Source: Lactobacillus johnsonii ATCC 33200 (GTDB taxonomy: Bacteria > Bacillota > Bacilli > Lactobacillales > Lactobacillaceae). Taken from it: 64,000 nt of DNA. Below the pieces are notes generated by a model. It ran no database searches. It was not told the DNA's origin and saw only the letters and a list, made by a program, of their open reading frames with translations. Shown here piece by piece: positions 1 to 8,254 of this stretch (positions are counted from its first letter, which is position 1; each line of letters starts with the position of its first letter). The position numbers and the translations under genes are program-made. Location of the stretch: the NCBI RefSeq assembly GCF_000159355.1, contig NZ_GG670120.1, positions 512,353 to 576,352 on the forward strand. The letters run 5' to 3'.

Positions 1-144
1 ACTTTAAAATTAGAACAATTAGGAGATGCCCAAGTATTAGTAAATATTATGCAATTTCCCGCCCGAATCAAATGTGCTACTTTAGCATGGTGGGGACTAG
101 ATCGAGCATTACTTGGTAAAGAAAAGGAAGAAGAAAATGACTAA
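1..144 (+). CDS. sufU: SufU Fe-S cluster assembly protein, C-terminal part (cut by window start)
   Basis: An open frame enters from the window edge and ends with TAA at 142-144. Its residues include [16 protein letters not shown]. The RIKCATLAW block with a late conserved cysteine is typical of the C-terminus of SufU/IscU-like proteins, which in Firmicutes accept sulfur from SufS. The frame overlaps the start of sufB by eight bases, as expected for tightly coupled suf genes. Only the last 47 residues are visible, so the rest is inferred. Confidence 0.82.
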   Translation, partial: TLKLEQLGDAQVLVNIMQFPARIKCATLAWWGLDRALLGKEKEEEND

Positions 145-1540
145 AGCAGAGGATATAGTTAAAGACGAAGATTATCAGTTCGGCTTTCACGATAATGTAG
201 AACCGAAATTTTCAACTGGTCGTGGCTTAACAGAAGAAGTAGTTCGACAAATTTCAGCAGAAAAACATGAACCTAAATGGATGTTAGATTATCGTTTAAA
301 AGCTTTTCATATTTATGAGAAAATGCCAATGCCAGATTTTGGTCCCGATCTTTCAAGACTTGATCTAGATAATATGCTTTATTATCAAAAAATGACCGAT
401 AAGAAATATCGTGATTGGAAGGATGTACCACAAGATATTAAGGATACTTTTGAGCGACTGGGTGTACCGCAAGCAGAACGAAAATACTTAGCAGGTTCAG
501 CTGCCCAATATGAATCGGAAATGGTTTATCATAAAATGAAAGAACAATTTGATAAACTAGGGATTATCTTTACTGATACGGATACAGCTTTGCAGGAGTA
601 TCCTGACTTATTCAAAAAATACTTTGGTAAGTTAGTTCCAATTGATTCAAATAAATTTTCTGCCTTAAATTGTGCTGTTTGGTCAGGAGGAACTTTTATT
701 TATGTGCCAAAAGGAGTACAAGTTCCAACACCAGTTCAGGCATATTTTAGATTAAATGCAGAAAATTCAGGACAGTTTGAAAGAACATTGATCATTGTTG
801 ATGAGGATGCACATCTTGACTATGTTGAAGGATGTACTGCTCCGCAATACTCTTCAGATTCTTTACATGCGGCAGTTGTTGAAGTAAATGTCTTAGATAA
901 TGCATATTGTCGTTATACTACAATTCAAAACTGGTCTGATAACGTCTATAGTCTAGAAACAAAGCGTGCAGTTGCTGGAAAGCATGCAACAATGGAATGG
1001 GTAGACGGTAATTTAGGTGCGAAAGTTACCATGAAATATCCAAGTGTCTATTTAAACGGTGAAGGCGCTCGTGGTACTATGCTTTCAATTGCAGTTGCCC
1101 ATCACGGTATTCACCAAGATTCTGGAGCTGGAATGTTTCATAATGCTCCTAATACTTCTAGCTCAATTGTGTCCAAGTCAATTGCCAAGGGCGGTGGGTC
1201 AACAGATTATCGCGGTAGTGTTAAGTTTTCTAAAAAATCAGATGGCTCAAAGGCACACGTGGAATGTGACACGATTATTATGGATGATATGTCTTCTTCT
1301 GATACGATCCCAACTAATGCTATTGAAAATTCAAATGTAGCGATGGAACATGAAGCCACAGTTTCTAAAATTTCTGAAGACCAGCTGTATTATTTAGAAA
1401 GTCGTGGCATCCCAGAAAGAAAAGCAACTGAAATGATTATTATGGGCTTTGTTGAACCCTTTACTAAGCAATTACCAATGGAATATGCAGTCGAACTTAA
1501 TCGCTTGATTAGCTTCCAAATGGAAGGAGCAATTGGATAG
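137..1540 (+). CDS. sufB: Fe-S cluster assembly scaffold SufB
   Basis: 467 residues, the usual SufB length. Landmarks are [61 protein letters not shown] and the C-terminal [22 protein letters not shown], all typical of the SufB beta-helix core. SufB forms the SufBCD scaffold in the cytoplasm on which Fe-S clusters are built. I place the start at ATG 137, which follows a purine-rich GGAAGAAG site and overlaps the sufU stop; an upstream TTG at 113 is in frame but lies inside sufU. The next gene starts on the last base of this stop codon, so sufU-sufB-sufT are one operon. Confidence 0.95.
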   Translation: MTKAEDIVKDEDYQFGFHDNVEPKFSTGRGLTEEVVRQISAEKHEPKWMLDYRLKAFHIYEKMPMPDFGPDLSRLDLDNMLYYQKMTDKKYRDWKDVPQDIKDTFERLGVPQAERKYLAGSAAQYESEMVYHKMKEQFDKLGIIFTDTDTALQEYPDLFKKYFGKLVPIDSNKFSALNCAVWSGGTFIYVPKGVQVPTPVQAYFRLNAENSGQFERTLIIVDEDAHLDYVEGCTAPQYSSDSLHAAVVEVNVLDNAYCRYTTIQNWSDNVYSLETKRAVAGKHATMEWVDGNLGAKVTMKYPSVYLNGEGARGTMLSIAVAHHGIHQDSGAGMFHNAPNTSSSIVSKSIAKGGGSTDYRGSVKFSKKSDGSKAHVECDTIIMDDMSSSDTIPTNAIENSNVAMEHEATVSKISEDQLYYLESRGIPERKATEMIIMGFVEPFTKQLPMEYAVELNRLISFQMEGAIG

Positions 1541-1863
1541 TGCTAGAAATAGAAAAATTATCTAATACCGAAAAGGAAGTTTACCAAGCCTTAAAAAAAG
1601 TAATTGATCCAGAACTGCAGATTAACATCGTTGATTTGGGATTAATTTATGGTATTGAAGTAAGCGAGACAAAATGTCAGATTACGATGACTTTAACGAT
1701 TATGGGATGTCCTCTAAGTGAGTGGTTAGATCACGAAATTACTAAAGCTGCCAAAAGTGTCGATGAAGTTGATGAGTGCCAAATTAAACTCGTTTGGTAT
1801 CCGCAATGGAATCCAAGTATGATGTCTAGAGTGGCCCGGATGACCCTTGGAATTCATGGATAG
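1540..1863 (+). CDS. sufT: SufT-like MIP18/DUF59 Fe-S maturation protein
   Basis: 107 residues starting at GTG 1540, which overlaps the sufB stop by one base and is preceded by GGAAGGAG inside the end of sufB. The protein has the MIP18/DUF59 pattern: [19 protein letters not shown] near residues 24-42, then [15 protein letters not shown] with the conserved Cys-Pro. SufT/PaaD-type proteins help mature or deliver Fe-S clusters. Position directly after sufB supports this role. Translational coupling to sufB is likely. The family is clear; the exact function is from family knowledge. Confidence 0.88.
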   Translation: MLEIEKLSNTEKEVYQALKKVIDPELQINIVDLGLIYGIEVSETKCQITMTLTIMGCPLSEWLDHEITKAAKSVDEVDECQIKLVWYPQWNPSMMSRVARMTLGIHG

Positions 1864-1871
1864 GGGTAAAG

Positions 1872-3373
1872 ATGGAAGATCATAGTTTTATTTCATACGC
1901 AAATGGTAAATCTTTAGTAGAAATTAATAGTACTATTCCAGTTCCCAGAACTCGTAATTTCTTCAGGATGCTTTTAGCATATATTGGTCCTGGTACATTA
2001 GTTGCTGTTGGATACATGGATCCAGGAAACTGGGCAGCCTCAATTAATGGTGGTCAGAGTTTTAATTATCTTTTGATTTCTACTATTTTAATTTCTAGTT
2101 TAATGGCTATGCTTTTACAATATATGGCCGCAAAGCTCGGAATCGTTACATAAATGGATTTAGCACAAGCCATTCGTGCACGTACTAGTAAAAGATTAAT
2201 TTTTATCCTTTGGATTATAATTGAACTAGCAATTATGGCAACTGATGTAGCGGAAGTTATTGGAGCGGCAATTACTTTAAATCTTTTATTTAAGATCCTC
2301 CCCTAGTTATTGCAACTTTTATCACTGTTTTTGATGTATTACTTTTATTGTTATTGTCAAAAGTTGGATTTAGAAAAATAGAAGCCCTGGTATCCTGCTT
2401 GATTATGGTGATACTACTGGTTTTTACTTATCAAGTCATGTTAGCTAATCCTAACTGGAAAAATATTTTTTTGTCTGCATTGCCAACTCCAGAATTAGTA
2501 GCTCAGCATCCCGTAGTTAATTGGATTATCACCTTTAACAGGAAGTTTGGGAATAATTGGGGCTACTGTGATTCCCATAATTTTTATTTGCATTCATCTA
2601 TTTGCCAAACTAGAAAAATTAACCATGATGATCTGACAGATGTTCAAAATGCAGTCCGTTTTACTACGTGGGATTTAAATATTCAATTAATTATTGCCTT
2701 TTTTGTTAATGTACTTTTATTAATTATGGGAGCTGCTGTTTTTAAAAGTGGTGCAGTCAAAGATAGTTCATTCTTTGGTTTGTATGATGCTCTAAGCAAT
2801 ACGGCTATGTTAAGCAATCCAATTTTTATCTCAGTAGCTAAGACAGGAATTTTATCAGCCTTATTTGCAGTTGCACTTCTTGCTTCTGGTCAAAATTCAA
2901 CAATTACTGGAGCTCTCACTGGACAGGTAGTAATGGAGGGCTTTATTCACTTAAAGATGCCACTATGGGCAAGACGATTATTTACTAGATTATTATCTGT
3001 GATTCCAGTTATTATGTGTGTACTGATGACAGCAAAAGATTCAATTTCTCAGCAACATTTTGCCCTGAATATGCTTTTGGAAAATTCTCAAGTTTTTCTA
3101 GCATTTGCAGTACCATTTTCAATTGTGCCACTTTTGATTATGACAGATGATAGGAGAATGATGGGACAGTTTAAGAATAGAAAGATTTGGTCAATTCTAG
3201 GATGGGCCAGTTCAATTATTTTGATTTTCTTGAATTTGTGTAATTTACCAGCTACTTTTGTTTCCTTTAATATGATGCCAAAAAGAGATGCAGTAGTTTT
3301 CGCTTATGCGATCATTATGTTGATTATTTTATTAATGGGCTGGACATGTTGGGATATGCGAAAGAAGAAATAG
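1872..3373 (+). pseudogene. mntH: NRAMP-family Mn2+/divalent metal transporter, broken
   Basis: Conceptual translation shows an NRAMP transporter: [12 protein letters not shown] (the DPGN metal site in TM1), then [10 protein letters not shown], the LYLHSS block and further membrane helices to a normal C-terminus. Lesions: (1) TAA at 2151-2153 where the family has Gly before MDLAQ; (2) one C missing in the C-run near 2301-2304; (3) an extra T near 2533; (4) one C missing near 2570, which restores frame after a scrambled stretch that should read LTGSLGIIGATVIPHN. A compensating +1/-1 pair plus a nonsense codon argues for real decay. It follows sufT closely and may once have been cotranscribed. 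Confidence 0.88.
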
Positions 3374-3426
3374 TTTTAATATCTTTAATAATTGGGTTAA
3401 TATTAAGAGAATAATAATTTAAACAG

Positions 3427-4182
3427 ATGGGATTAATAAAAATGATTTATCAAACTTTTGCCCAATTATATGATCAGTTGTTTGATTCAGATATGTACAA
3501 GAGCTGGGAGAAATTCACCTTAGCTAATATTAATAAAAAGAATTGTAAGCTACTCGACTTAGCTGGTGGTAGTGGACGATTAGCTGTTTTACTTGCTAAA
3601 GATGGTATAAATGTCACGGTAGCTGACTTTTCAGATGAAATGCTTAGTTTAGCAGATCAACATAGTACTGAAAACAATGTTTCTTTACAGTTGGTTCAAG
3701 TTGATATGCGAGATTTAGCAGACCTTGAAAAATTTGATGTAATTACTTGCTATGCGGACTCTTTCTGTTATCTTGATGACGAAGCTGACTTGTTTCAAGT
3801 ATTTTCTGAGATCGCCAATCATTTAAAAGCTGATGGTGTATTTCTTTTCGATGTAATTACACCTCATCAAACTGACGACATTTATCCAGGCTATATGTAC
3901 AATTATCAAGATGATGATCACCGTCGAGCATTTATGTGGCAGAGTTATGCCAATGATGATGTCGAACATGGGGTGATCCATGATTTAACATTCTTTAATC
4001 GTTTACCTAATGGCGAATATGATCGTTTATCTGAAACTCACTATGAAAGAGCATATGATTTAGATACCATTAAACAGTTATTGAAACATGCGGGCTTTAA
4101 CTCAATTGAAGTTGGATCTGACTTTAGTTTAGAAATGAAAGATAAAAAGGCAACACGCTGGTTTTTCAAGTGTCAAAAATAA
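3427..4182 (+). CDS. class I SAM-dependent methyltransferase
   Basis: 251 residues from ATG 3427. SAM motif I is LLDLAGGSG at residues 42-50, followed by the acidic end of strand 2 (VTVADFSDEML) and motif II/III-like VDMRDL and FDVITCYADSFCYL. These define a small-molecule-type Rossmann methyltransferase; the substrate cannot be read from sequence. ATG 3442 (giving MIYQTFAQLYD) is a plausible alternative start, since homologous proteins usually begin at that block; neither start has a strong ribosome site. It stands alone, between the broken metal transporter and a terminator. Confidence 0.8.
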   Translation: MGLIKMIYQTFAQLYDQLFDSDMYKSWEKFTLANINKKNCKLLDLAGGSGRLAVLLAKDGINVTVADFSDEMLSLADQHSTENNVSLQLVQVDMRDLADLEKFDVITCYADSFCYLDDEADLFQVFSEIANHLKADGVFLFDVITPHQTDDIYPGYMYNYQDDDHRRAFMWQSYANDDVEHGVIHDLTFFNRLPNGEYDRLSETHYERAYDLDTIKQLLKHAGFNSIEVGSDFSLEMKDKKATRWFFKCQK

Positions 4183-4212
4183 TAAAGTATCTAGGGAAAA
4201 AACTTCAAAATA

Positions 4213-4262
4213 AAACACTGATAATCAGCGTTAAATAAACGTTGATATATCAGTGCTTTTAC
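4213..4262. terminator. hairpin terminator after the methyltransferase
   Basis: An outer stem pairs CACTGATA (4215-4222) with TATCAGTG (about 4247-4254), with an inner AGCGTT/AACGTT-like stem, and is followed by CTTTTA. It lies 30 bases after the methyltransferase stop and in front of the 3' end of the minus-strand metalloprotease gene, so it may serve both directions. Confidence 0.75.
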
Positions 4263-4315
4263 TTTCTAAAGAGTTATGTTTTAAATCAAATTAAGACTTG
4301 TTTACGAAACTCTTT

Positions 4316-5050
4316 TTATGCCGCATATGCGGATTTGTATAAATCTCTAGCGGCATTAATATCTTGCTCTTGAATAGAATAATAGGATCCTGCCGGATAT
4401 GTTACAGAAGCTGTATTAGTATGTTGTAAGCCAAGTACATGACCTAATTCATGTTCAGCTGTATTTACAACTCTTTGATAGCTATAATCATAATTTTCAT
4501 TTTGTAAGTAATAAGTATTTAGCTTAACTTATGCCTTTAATAAGTGATTAGTTAATGGATTATAGCTTGTGGTTGTAACACCGGCAGCACTTGTTGTATT
4601 ATCTTCAACTTGTTGTACTACAATGTTAGCCTCATTTTTATTGGTGTTTTCTTTAAAAGTAAACGCCCCAGTTTTATTCCAACTATTTATTGCTTCTCGA
4701 GTGGCAGTCACTAATTCATCGTTATTTGAAATGTCAATAAAGACATTTGCTTTAGCCTGGTTCCAAGTTTGTTTACCGGAAGTCTCTTGATTTTGTCCTT
4801 CACTAGAATTAGAAGTTACTGGCTGATTTGGCTGTTGGTTATCTGATTCCGAAGATGGCATCTGATCAGAAGGACGATCGGAAACTTTAGGTGGAACTAG
4901 CTTTAATGGATTAAGGTCACTAGCGTCTATGGTTGATATTTTTTCTTTAATGTACTAATTGAATCATTAGTAGCCATGCGAACAGTAGGATTATTTCTAT
5001 AAGTATTAACACCTACAGAAACAAGACCTAATAGAAGAAAGAGCTTAATT
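4316..5050 (-). pseudogene. matrixin-like zinc metalloprotease, broken and 5'-truncated
   Basis: On the minus strand the C-terminal part reads HELGHVLGLQHT (4421-4453), the HExxHxxGxxH zinc site of M10-type proteases, and ends at TAA 4316-4318 after LYKSAYAA. Upstream are a Ser/Asn/Gln-rich linker and a hydrophobic N-terminal anchor (KLFLLLGLVSVGV), suggesting a membrane-anchored extracellular protease. Lesions: an in-frame TAA at 4529-4531, one missing A in the A-run near 4937-4943, and loss of the start where the sequence runs directly into the bile salt hydrolase fragment at about 5050. Substrate unknown. Confidence 0.82.
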
Positions 5051-5580
5051 GTTTTTCAGATAATTTGCCAGCTGCCACTCTTCATTGGTTAATGGGGGAT
5101 AGAAGCGGTAAGAGTATTGTAGTTGAATCAACAGAAACTGGTTTACACGTTTATGACAACCCAGTTAATACTTTAACAAACGATCCTGTCTTTCCAGCTC
5201 AAGTTGAAACCTTGGCTAACTTTGCTTCGGTTTCTCCAGCTCAACATAAAAATACACTTGTACCTAATGCAGATATTAATCTGTATAGTCGCGGATTAGG
5301 TACCCATCATTTACCAGGCGGAACAGATTCAAATTCTCGCTTTATTAAGGCATCTTTTGTATTAGCTCATTCTCCAAAAGGTAATGATGAAGTTGAAAAT
5401 AATGTATTTGAATTTACCATGTATTCAGACTGTATGAATTTGGATAAGGGAATTTTATACTTTACTACTTACGATAATAACCAAATTAATGCTGTAGATA
5501 TGAATAATGAAGATTTGGATACTTCTGACTTGATTACCTATGGATTATTTAAGGATCAGGACATTAAATTTGAAAATTAA
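5051..5580 (+). pseudogene. bsh: bile salt hydrolase (choloylglycine hydrolase), 5'-truncated
   Basis: The frame contains LHWLMGDRSGKSIVVEST, GLHVYDNPVNTLTNDP, LYSRGLGTHHLPGGTDS and FTMYSDCMNLDKGILYF, the C-terminal half of Ntn-hydrolase bile salt hydrolases that release taurine or glycine from conjugated bile acids. A full protein is about 320 residues and depends on Cys2; here the first roughly 145 residues, including that nucleophile, are missing. The surviving frame starts at the junction near 5050 with the head of the oppositely oriented metalloprotease. TTG 5065 is open but cannot give an active enzyme. The rest of the coding sequence is undamaged, so the truncation looks recent. Confidence 0.9.
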
Positions 5581-5669
5581 AAGTTAGTTTAAAATAATTT
5601 AGTAGTAAATTTTGACAAAGTAAATAATTATAAAACAATACTAGAGATGATTTGATCATTTCAGTTTTT

Positions 5670-6745
5670 TTATCCCCAATTTAATTCATCATATTTTGCT
5701 TGGATAAATTCCCTAAATAAAGGTAGGGTGAATCCTAATTTACCGCGAATGATTGTTTTGATTAAATCATATTTAATTAGCTTAGTACGATACATATTTA
5801 CGTATAGCTTGCTTTTACCCATTTCTTCAATAATTGCACTAATATTATTATTTTTGACATCTCGTAGAGAAATTGAAAATCAATTTCTGTTAGTTCATGT
5901 GAGATGACATCATACGCTTGATTGAAAAGCGTATCTTTAAAAGCTAACTTAGTATAATTCCAGGATTCTTCAAAATTTTTACCAGTAGATAGCTCATACA
6001 TAAAATCCCCAATTAATTGAAAAGCATAAGCATAGCCTTGTGTCATCTCGGCGATTTCTTCAGCTTGGTCACTTGTAATGTCAAATACTTTAATATACGC
6101 TTGAACAATTGATAATTTTTGCAATTTATTAATGTGAAACCTATCAGCGCTTACTAAAAAAGTTAAATTATGCGAACTATAAAGTTCTGCCACTTACTTC
6201 AACAATCCAGTCATGATAACAGAAACTTGAAGTTCACTTAAGCTCCAATTATTAAATTCTTCAGCTAATTTTTGAATTGCTGGTGTATTAGAAACTTCAT
6301 CAATACAAAATACGACTCGCATGTTAGCTTGTTTCAATAATTTTAAAATTTTGGTGATTTCAGTTTTATAGTAGATTTCATCATGTTTTTCATTTGCTTC
6401 AGCAAAATTTATAGAAACGAATGGTAAGCTAATTGAAACAGATGAAGACCACTTTTTTAATTTGTTAAGCATTGGGGCTAGCTTAATGTACATTATACGG
6501 AATAAATCTTCAGTATTATAAAGAGTTACCACGATTGTATCATCATATTTATTAAGTTCTTTGCCAACTTTGTTCATAAAAACTGTTTTACCTGAACCAT
6601 GGACACCAGTAATAAAAAGTAAGTAAGTGGGATGCTTTTTGTGACGGTGTGCTCTTTTAGCATATTTGACAGCATCATTATTAAAATCAAGATATAGTTC
6701 TGGAATTCCGCCGAATTCGGCATCAAATGGATTTTCACTGTACAT
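5670..6745 (-). pseudogene. AAA+ ATPase with winged-helix C-terminus, broken (paralog 1)
   Basis: The start MYSENPFDAEFGGIPELYL parallels the intact gene at 6923-8023. Walker A is GVHGSGKT, Walker B is VVFCIDEV, and a QGYAYAFQLIG block follows. An in-frame TAA at 6194-6196 follows GLLK (the paralog has GLPENV), and a frameshift near 5860 moves the winged-helix-like tail (IIEEMGKSKLYVNMYRTKLI) into another frame, ending at TAA 5670-5672. Without the lesions the protein would be about 358 residues, matching its paralog. Function unknown; the architecture (P-loop ATPase plus C-terminal wHTH) resembles archaeal-type/STAND-like ATPases. Confidence 0.8.
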
Positions 6746-6807
6746 TTTAAAGCCTCATTATACTTTTTACGGGATTCTAGAATTGTTTTGCATAAGTACA
6801 TTGATAT

Positions 6808-6860
6808 AAAATGAGCAATAAATTTCTATATACACTGTAGAAAAATTATTGCTCATTTTA
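6808..6860. terminator. terminator between the two ATPase paralogs
   Basis: AAAATGAGCAATAA at about 6808-6821 pairs with TTATTGCTCATTTT at about 6846-6859, a 14-bp perfect stem flanked by A/T tracts on both sides. It lies downstream of the minus-strand ATPase ending at 6923 and upstream of the broken copy, so it most likely ends transcription of the intact gene. Confidence 0.75.
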
Positions 6861-6922
6861 TTTATATTTAGTTAAATCATGAGGGATAAGAAAGAGAGAA
6901 ACTAAAAAGTTCTAGATTAATT

Positions 6923-8023
6923 TTAAAATTCATCTAAAATCATCTCTTGTTCAACGAATTTATCGAAGTAGGGCAATAAAAAGCTAACATAGCCGTAACC
7001 ATTTGGTTTAATAATTTGATCATCAATTAATTTTCGGCGATATACAGCAATGTAATTAGGTCCTTTTTTCATAAGATTACCAATAATCTGGCTTTTAACC
7101 TTGTGTTGCTTGGATTTAACCATAGCTTGTACAAATTCTTTTTCACGTTCAGACATGTCACTATAAACTTTGAAGTAAACATTTCTATTTAATTCACTAA
7201 TATAGGTGTCTAAGATGTTGTTTATATCAGATATAGAGATCGTCTTATTGGAGGAATGAATAATTTCTTCCAACAAATGATAGCCTAATAATTGAAAAGC
7301 ATAAGCAAATCCTTGAGTTTGTTTAGTCATATATAAAAGAGTTTCAGTAGAAAACGTATAGCCAGCTTTACTAAAAATGTGCTGATAACTGTTTTTTATA
7401 CTTTCAATGTCTAAAGGATTCAAAACAATTCGATTGGCACGCAATAAAAAGGTAAGAACATCATCATTTTGGATTTCTGAAACATTTTCTGGTAAACCTG
7501 CCATAAGTAAAGAAACATTAAGATTGTTTCGAATCATAATTTGATAACAACTAGCAAACTTTTTTAATAATGGTGTTAAATGTACTTCGTCAATGTTAAT
7601 TAAAACATGAAACCCTTTTTTCGTTAGTTTCTCTAAGGCATCTTGGAATAACAATTGAAAATTAGATTCAGTCTGTTGATGGAAACTAGCACTCATATCA
7701 AGTCCAAAGAAGTTCATCTTTAGGTCGATGTTTTTTATAATCTTCAAGTTAAGAAGATGTCGTTGTAATTGATTTATTAGGGAGACTAAGAGATCATCAT
7801 CTAGAACTAAATTAATTACTAACCAATTTTTATCTTTACTTATTAAGTTAGAAACTTCTGTCATCAATGTAGTTTTTCCCGAACCACGTTGTCCGGAAAG
7901 AAGGGATGTTTGAAAAGGTGATCCCACTCTGTTCAATTCAGTAACGATACGTTGAGTTAATGAATCACGATTTAAGAAAACACTGGGCATTTTTCCAAAA
8001 CTAGGATTAAAAGGATTTTTCAC
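6923..8023 (-). CDS. AAA+ ATPase with C-terminal winged-helix-like region, function unknown
   Basis: 366 residues. Walker A is SGQRGSGKTTL (about residues 43-53), Walker B is VLINIDEVHLTPLL, and an NPLDIESIKNSY block precedes QGFAYAFQLLG. The last about 90 residues (YSDMSEREKEFVQAMV... KGPNYIAVYRRKLIDDQIIKPNGYGYVSFLLPYF) look like a winged helix, as in archaeal-type ATPases linked to DNA binding. The start ATG 8021-8023 has AGAGGTG upstream on the minus strand. It is the only intact member of a three-copy local family (others at 5670-6745 and 34869-35270). Four direct repeats lie just upstream. Function cannot be assigned; regulation or defence are both possible. Confidence 0.75.
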   Translation of the reverse strand: MKNPFNPSFGKMPSVFLNRDSLTQRIVTELNRVGSPFQTSLLSGQRGSGKTTLMTEVSNLISKDKNWLVINLVLDDDLLVSLINQLQRHLLNLKIIKNIDLKMNFFGLDMSASFHQQTESNFQLLFQDALEKLTKKGFHVLINIDEVHLTPLLKKFASCYQIMIRNNLNVSLLMAGLPENVSEIQNDDVLTFLLRANRIVLNPLDIESIKNSYQHIFSKAGYTFSTETLLYMTKQTQGFAYAFQLLGYHLLEEIIHSSNKTISISDINNILDTYISELNRNVYFKVYSDMSEREKEFVQAMVKSKQHKVKSQIIGNLMKKGPNYIAVYRRKLIDDQIIKPNGYGYVSFLLPYFDKFVEQEMILDEF

Positions 8024-8033
8024 TTAGTTACAC

Positions 8034-8092
8034 CTCTTTTTATAACTTTTTATAACTTTTATTTAATTTTATAACTTTTTATAACTTTTTTT
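8034..8092. repeat. four direct repeats TATAACTTTT upstream of the ATPase gene
   Basis: TATAACTTTT occurs four times: two adjacent copies, an AT-rich spacer, then two more adjacent copies. The array begins about 10 bases upstream of the ATPase start codon (minus strand) and lies between two divergent genes. Direct repeats here could be a binding array for a regulator, perhaps the ATPase itself through its winged helix. The direct-repeat geometry is seen; the role is inferred. Confidence 0.6.
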
Positions 8093-8254
8093 CAGTTTGG
8101 AAGAAGTTGTTAGAGAGAACGAATAATTCTATATTGTAAGAAAAAAATACACATAATATATATGAAAACAAAATTTAACAACTGAGTAAAAAGTTTCCTA
8201 TAATATATAGGTATAAATTATCTCAATTATAGAAATACTAAAGAAGGAAATAAA

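Noticed and set aside
113-136. TTG at 113 as the sufB start
   Set aside because: It lies inside the sufU coding end and adds a lysine-rich extension; ATG 137 has the ribosome site and the overlap typical of suf operons.
8034-8092. CRISPR-like array
   Set aside because: The repeats are 10 bases, have no unique spacers of regular length, and no cas genes are present in the window.
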